Source of the DNA: Bacillota bacterium
GTDB lineage: Bacteria; Bacillota; Clostridia; Clostridiales; Clostridiaceae
Direction of reading: 5' to 3'
DNA length: 33,424 nt
NCBI GenBank assembly: GCA_021781655.1
Contig: JAJXWJ010000037.1
Location: 1 to 33,424, forward strand
The notes under the pieces were generated by a model, which was not told where the DNA came from, made no database searches, and worked only from the letters and a program-made list of their open reading frames with translations. Shown one piece after another: positions 29,813 through 33,424 of this stretch (position 1 is its first letter; the number at the start of each line of letters is the position of its first letter). A program made the position numbers and the translations under genes.

Positions 29813-30232
29813 TTAAAGCTTCGATAAAATCATAAGAGAAATAATCAATCCATAAATTGCTATACCTTCTGCAAGACCTACAAATATTAAAGTTTTTCCT
29901 AATATTTTAGGCTCCTCAGAAATTGCACCTATTGCAGAGGCGCCTGTAGAAGCAACTGCATATCCAGAACCTAAAGATGCTATACCGGTAGAAAGGGCTG
30001 CTGCTAAATAGCCTAATCCATTATCGCTTGTAATATTTCCTTTGGTAGCAGCTTCTACTGTATTCGGAATCAAAAACATTATTGCCGTAGTCATAACAAA
30101 TATAAATAAAGAAATATTTATTTTTAAAACCTTCTTTGCATCTTTGTTTATTTCCTTTTTAAATAAATTTATTATGCCGTATGAAATAGTGATTACTACA
30201 ATTGTTATACAAGAAAATAATATTATTATCAT
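29813..30232 (-). CDS. ntpK: V-type ATPase membrane rotor subunit K
   Basis: Subunit K forms the membrane ring that carries ions (139 aa). Two N-terminal hydrophobic segments (about 1-24 and 38-58) precede a single c-type hairpin. Its first helix is YLAAALSTGIASLGSGYAVAS (about 75-104), and the second is TLIFVGLAEGIAIYGLIISL with ion-binding Glu122. There is no Gln in helix 1 and no Ser/Thr after the Glu, features common in sodium-binding rings. The duplicated 4-helix c-like repeat of Enterococcus NtpK is absent. AGGAGGG precedes the ATG. Confidence 0.9.
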   Translation of the reverse strand: MIIILFSCITIVVITISYGIINLFKKEINKDAKKVLKINISLFIFVMTTAIMFLIPNTVEAATKGNITSDNGLGYLAAALSTGIASLGSGYAVASTGASAIGAISEEPKILGKTLIFVGLAEGIAIYGLIISLMILSKL

Positions 30233-30242
30233 TTTATCCCTC

Positions 30243-32102
30243 CTAAGGATTTGACAAACTTATAGGATCATAATCAACTCCTGCTCCATCATAAAACTTT
30301 CCAAAGAGTTCATAGTATTCCAGTCTAAGTCCTTGAATAAATACAACTACACACTCCAAAGTTAAAATAACTATATTACCTAAAATATATATGCATATTG
30401 AAAAAAAAGTATTATTAATCATCAAGGCTAGAGTAGAAAACGCCATAAATAGCCCTACATGATTAATTGCAAAGGCACCTACTCTAATAAATGAAATGGT
30501 GTTTGAGAAAAAACCTATAAACGCTTCTATTAATGAGAAAAATGCTTCAATATAGTAGTCAACTATACTTTCATTATATAAATAATTTTTTCTTTTAATA
30601 AGGTTTGTCATAGGTTCTTTAAATAGAAGTGTTAATATCAAAGTAGCAATAATTACCATAAAAAACATATTGATATAAAAGCTATTTTTTGTTAACTTTT
30701 CGATTGCTAAGGCTAAAATTGAAAGGTATAACAAAAATCCACACGCACCCTCTTTTCCAAACAAACCTTCCTCAAGGTTATTATTTTTTATCTTGTTTAT
30801 AAAACTTAATATATAACTAATTGAAAGTAGAAATATACCGAAAATCACAGCAATTATGAGGGTCAAAATTATATTCCCCATTGGTCTTATTAAAAGTGCT
30901 GGAATTATATTTTCAAATCCAAAAAAGCTGCCATATAATATTCCAAAAATTGATGAAGTTATACCTAGCCTAATTAAAAGAGCACCTAATATAGGTCTTT
31001 TATTAATTCTTTTATTTTTTAGCAACAATCCAAATAACATAAGCACCAAACCTTGACCTAAATCTCCAAACATTGCAGCAAACAAAATCATATAAGTTAT
31101 TGCCAAAAAACTTGTAGGATCAATTTCTCCATAGGTTGGTAATCCATACATTTTAACTACCTTTTCAAAAGGCCTAAACAACCAGTTGTTTTTTAAAATT
31201 GTAGGTGGAACTATAGGCTTTTCAAAAGCATCAATATTCTTTTCTAAAATTATCAATAAGTTTTCTCTATTATATAAATTTTCTTTAAAGGTTTGAAGCT
31301 TGCCTTCTGGAACCCAGCCACATAAATAAGCTAAATTATTCCCTGCTATGCTATTTTCTTTAATTTTATTAGCCTTTACTTGAATTTCAAGACTTTTATA
31401 TAACCTTTGTATTTTATCAAAATTATGTTTAACGAACTGTTTTTCTTTTTCTTTTATCTTCAAAAGATTAGCTAATAAATACTCACAGTTTAACTCAGTA
31501 ACAATATTTAGCTTCTCACAATTAGGAAAAGAATTATTAGATTCAGATGGCTCTATAATCATTATAATTTTATATATTCCAATATTTTTTATATTTAGTA
31601 CAATGTAGTTACATTTGTCAAAGCTTTGATCTTTTAAACACTTATAAATACCAACTTTAAAATTTTTCATTTGGTTTAATTCATTATATTTTTCTTTTAT
31701 ACTTTCAATATAACTTCGCTTTTCAAGTTGTTCTTTAAAAAAGCTTAATTTATCTACTTCATTATAAATTCGTTCAAACTGTAAGTTAAATTGAAGCAGT
31801 TCTTTTTTTAACACTTCAAATTCAAATATTAAGTCTTTATTTTTTATTTTATACTTATTTTTAACTGGAATTCTCATTTGCATCTTTTTCACTATTTCCA
31901 TTAGCTCTTCTAAATCCTCAACCTCTATTTTCTTATCTAGCCAATCAAATAATCCTTTTGAGTTAATTCCTTTTGTCATGCTAATTTCCCTAATTGGATT
32001 TTCTAGCTGCATACTATGAGAAAACAATATATTTTCACTTAAATTCTCAAGTTTATCCTTGTGTGAAATTATATCTACCATAATCATTTTTTCAATGGAC
32101 AT
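30243..32102 (-). CDS. ntpI: V-type ATPase subunit I (a-like stator)
   Basis: Subunit I is the large stator that forms the ion path against the K ring (619 aa). A soluble helical N-terminal half (about 1-320) is followed by a membrane half with several hydrophobic segments. The essential Arg is visible in SFIRVGAFAINHVGLFMAF (R540). MFGDLGQGLVLMLFG is another family motif. The start is ATG 32102 (MSIEKMIMV), with GAGGTGG about 4-5 nt upstream; a GTG six codons earlier overlaps subunit C. It starts 10 nt after the subunit C stop. Confidence 0.93.
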   Translation of the reverse strand: MSIEKMIMVDIISHKDKLENLSENILFSHSMQLENPIREISMTKGINSKGLFDWLDKKIEVEDLEELMEIVKKMQMRIPVKNKYKIKNKDLIFEFEVLKKELLQFNLQFERIYNEVDKLSFFKEQLEKRSYIESIKEKYNELNQMKNFKVGIYKCLKDQSFDKCNYIVLNIKNIGIYKIIMIIEPSESNNSFPNCEKLNIVTELNCEYLLANLLKIKEKEKQFVKHNFDKIQRLYKSLEIQVKANKIKENSIAGNNLAYLCGWVPEGKLQTFKENLYNRENLLIILEKNIDAFEKPIVPPTILKNNWLFRPFEKVVKMYGLPTYGEIDPTSFLAITYMILFAAMFGDLGQGLVLMLFGLLLKNKRINKRPILGALLIRLGITSSIFGILYGSFFGFENIIPALLIRPMGNIILTLIIAVIFGIFLLSISYILSFINKIKNNNLEEGLFGKEGACGFLLYLSILALAIEKLTKNSFYINMFFMVIIATLILTLLFKEPMTNLIKRKNYLYNESIVDYYIEAFFSLIEAFIGFFSNTISFIRVGAFAINHVGLFMAFSTLALMINNTFFSICIYILGNIVILTLECVVVFIQGLRLEYYELFGKFYDGAGVDYDPISLSNP

Positions 32103-32112
32103 ATAACCACCT

Positions 32113-32742
32113 CTAACCACTTAAATCTATATATTGTTTTGAAGCATCCAAATCTAAACCATACCACTTAATTTCTAAAATAGTTATTATGCTTTTAATT
32201 TCAATTTTAAAAAGTTCAGAAAAGGCTACGATTACAATTATATTATCATCATAAAATCTAAAATAAGTTTCAAACAACTTTTTTACTTTTTTTATAATTA
32301 CAGCTTGGTTAAGATTATAAGTTTCTATTTCATTTGTAATTGTTTTAATTTGTTTTTCTAAAATCTCTTTTTCCTTATCCTTCAATAAAGGGAAAACTTG
32401 TTCTATACCTTTAAAATATTCTCTAGTAATAATTTCATTTTTTAATATAGGCTGCTTATATAAAAATTCTAACCTTTCATAATCATTTTTTATATAAAAA
32501 CTTAGTCTATTCATAACATTACAATATTGTTTTAGTAAAATTTCTTCTAATGATATTCTATCTAATTGCTCTAAATTATATTTATAAAGACATTCACTAT
32601 AGTTAGTATTAGTTTTTAAATAATTTACAGCACTAAAATAATCCTTAACAGCAAACAATTTTAAAAGCCCATCATTTTTTATTCTTTTTCCATACATTGC
32701 TTTAACTTTTGTGCATACGGTTAAAAGCTCATTTGAAAGCAT
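32113..32742 (-). CDS. ntpC: V-type ATPase subunit C, shortened
   Basis: Subunit C (AC39/d type) links the rotor stalk to the membrane ring. This protein has 209 aa, while the family is usually about 330. The N-terminal pattern LLTVCTKVKAMYGKRIKNDGLLKLFAVKDYFSAVNYLKT fits the family start. The C-terminal IIVIVAFSELFKIEIKSIITILEIKWYGLD fits the family end. The middle third appears missing, with no frame break or stop, so it looks like an in-frame shortened version. It is placed between H/G and I and not after E. AAAGGAG lies 6 nt upstream of the ATG. The assignment is moderate because the divergence is high. Confidence 0.7.
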   Translation of the reverse strand: MLSNELLTVCTKVKAMYGKRIKNDGLLKLFAVKDYFSAVNYLKTNTNYSECLYKYNLEQLDRISLEEILLKQYCNVMNRLSFYIKNDYERLEFLYKQPILKNEIITREYFKGIEQVFPLLKDKEKEILEKQIKTITNEIETYNLNQAVIIKKVKKLFETYFRFYDDNIIVIVAFSELFKIEIKSIITILEIKWYGLDLDASKQYIDLSG

Positions 32743-32745
32743 AGT

Positions 32746-33066
32746 TTACTCCTTTAAAATTAAAGATAAAATTTCTTTTAGTAATATTTCTTTACAATTA
32801 TCATATTTCTCCCTAAGTTCATCTATTTCAAACTTTTTATTTTTTTCAATTTCTTCAATATATACTTTAGCTTCTAAAATTTTCTCTTCGATAATTTTTT
32901 TTGATATAATTTTCATTTGTGTATCTTTTTCTTTCTGCATTTTTAAAATTATTTTTTTATAATTCTTTTTTAGTTCAAAAATTTCTTCGTTCTTTTTCTC
33001 CTTGTAATTTTCTAGTTCATTATCGATTTCAATTATTTTATTTAAAGTTTTCTCCAAAAGCTTCAC
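32746..33066 (-). CDS. ntpF: V-type ATPase subunit H/G (peripheral stalk)
   Basis: This 106-aa, almost wholly helical, Lys/Glu-rich protein fits the small peripheral-stalk subunit that pairs with E. It has one continuous coiled coil with no cysteine except one near residue 90 (YDNCKE). It is the first gene of the ATPase operon, the usual place for this subunit. The start is uncertain: GTG at 33064-33066 gives 106 aa, but AGGTGA overlaps that codon and is better placed for TTG at 33055-33057. Sequence similarity alone is weak; the position supports the call. Confidence 0.72.
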   Translation of the reverse strand: MKLLEKTLNKIIEIDNELENYKEKKNEEIFELKKNYKKIILKMQKEKDTQMKIISKKIIEEKILEAKVYIEEIEKNKKFEIDELREKYDNCKEILLKEILSLILKE

Positions 33067-33175
33067 CTGCCTTTATTGCATATTTTCTTTAAATATATAT
33101 GATATAAATTTATTTATTTATCACATAAAAAAAATTATATTTTATATAAATTTTAAAAGAATATAGTGAATATTT

Positions 33176-33190
33176 TCCCAATATATGGGA
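33176..33190. promoter_or_regulatory. Inverted repeat overlapping the TPR gene promoter
   Basis: TCCCA-ATATA-TGGGA is a perfect 5-bp dyad. It overlaps the weak -35 TTCCCA (33175-33180) and the spacer before a TATAAT -10 (33198-33203) on the plus strand. It could be an operator for the gene that follows, or for the divergent ATPase operon. Confidence 0.4.
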
Positions 33191-33240
33191 TAATAATTAT
33201 AATATGTTATTTTTACCTATTTACTACGAAAGGAGGTATA

Positions 33241-33424
33241 CTGGTTAAAAAAACTTATCTGTTTAGTGCCAGTACTAAAATGATGTATTTTAACAAAGCC
33301 AACGATTTATACAATAAAAAAGACTATAAAGAAGCTTTAAATTTATACAAAAAATCCATAGAATTAAAAGAAAATGAGGCTGCTTCACTTTATAATGCTG
33401 CCGTTTGTCTCATAAAGCTTAGAT
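33241..33424 (+). CDS. TPR-repeat protein, partial (cut by window end)
   Basis: An open frame runs to the window end with no stop. It encodes MMYFNKANDLYNKKDYKEAL, then NLYKKSIELKENEAASLYNA, a typical tetratricopeptide repeat unit beginning a second helix pair. A strong AAAGGAGG ends 4 nt before CTG (33241-33243), which is followed by GTT AAA AAA ACT. No ATG, GTG or TTG lies at the right distance. The nearest in-frame ATG pair (33280) has no ribosome site. The start may therefore be a non-standard codon. The function is unknown, but TPR proteins usually mediate protein contacts. Confidence 0.6.
   Translation, partial: MVKKTYLFSASTKMMYFNKANDLYNKKDYKEALNLYKKSIELKENEAASLYNAAVCLIKLR

Overview
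The window looks like a chromosomal segment of a nitrogen-fixing Clostridium (sensu stricto). It is very AT-rich, uses strong AGGAGG-type ribosome sites, carries a clostridial V-type ATPase operon and has a split (alpha/omega) homocitrate synthase of the kind known from C. pasteurianum. Species cannot be fixed from the sequence alone.

Layout. 1-2070: a group II intron (about 187-2040, read on the minus strand) with its reverse transcriptase/maturase, inserted in a small intergenic repeat. 2201-2548: a small coiled-coil protein on the minus strand. 2987-7434, plus strand: a large membrane hybrid histidine kinase with two different transmitter modules, then proA. 7446-7489: a bidirectional terminator. 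7499-19264, minus strand: a compact 13-gene vanadium-nitrogenase operon, in transcription order vnfH, vnfD, vnfG, vnfK, a ZIP-type metal transporter, vnfE, vnfN, nifV-omega, nifV-alpha, an HTH/solute-binding-domain regulator, a thioredoxin-like [2Fe-2S] ferredoxin, anfO and a 59-residue HTH-like ORF. 19265-19723: a divergent control region with a good promoter on each strand and a CGTTAT/ATAACG palindrome just upstream of the vnfH promoter. 19724-20695, plus: a second HTH/solute-binding regulator, paralogous to the one inside the operon. 20770-25068, minus: a 1432-residue acyl-CoA dehydratase activase-type protein. 25176-33066, minus: a nine-gene V-type ATPase operon (order H/G, C, I, K, F, E, A, B, D). 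33241-end, plus: the start of a TPR protein.

How it fits together. VnfDGK is the dinitrogenase, VnfH its reductase, VnfEN the cofactor scaffold, and NifV-alpha/omega make the homocitrate ligand. The ferredoxin and AnfO are likely accessory or electron-transfer factors. NifB, NifU/S and any recognised vanadate ABC transporter are absent from the window, so the operon probably borrows them from a separate nif locus. The assignment to the vanadium rather than the iron-only system rests on VnfD: it has the TGGPRL loop, the GVLKDTIQ segment, no C-terminal AnfD extension, and vnfE/vnfN partners. The most original features are the paired regulators with divergent ligand pockets flanking and embedded in the operon, the ZIP transporter inserted between vnfK and vnfE, and the ferredoxin with an altered ligand set. 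No sigma-54 promoter or VnfA-type activator is visible, so control is probably by the HTH/solute-binding pair acting on a sigma-A promoter.
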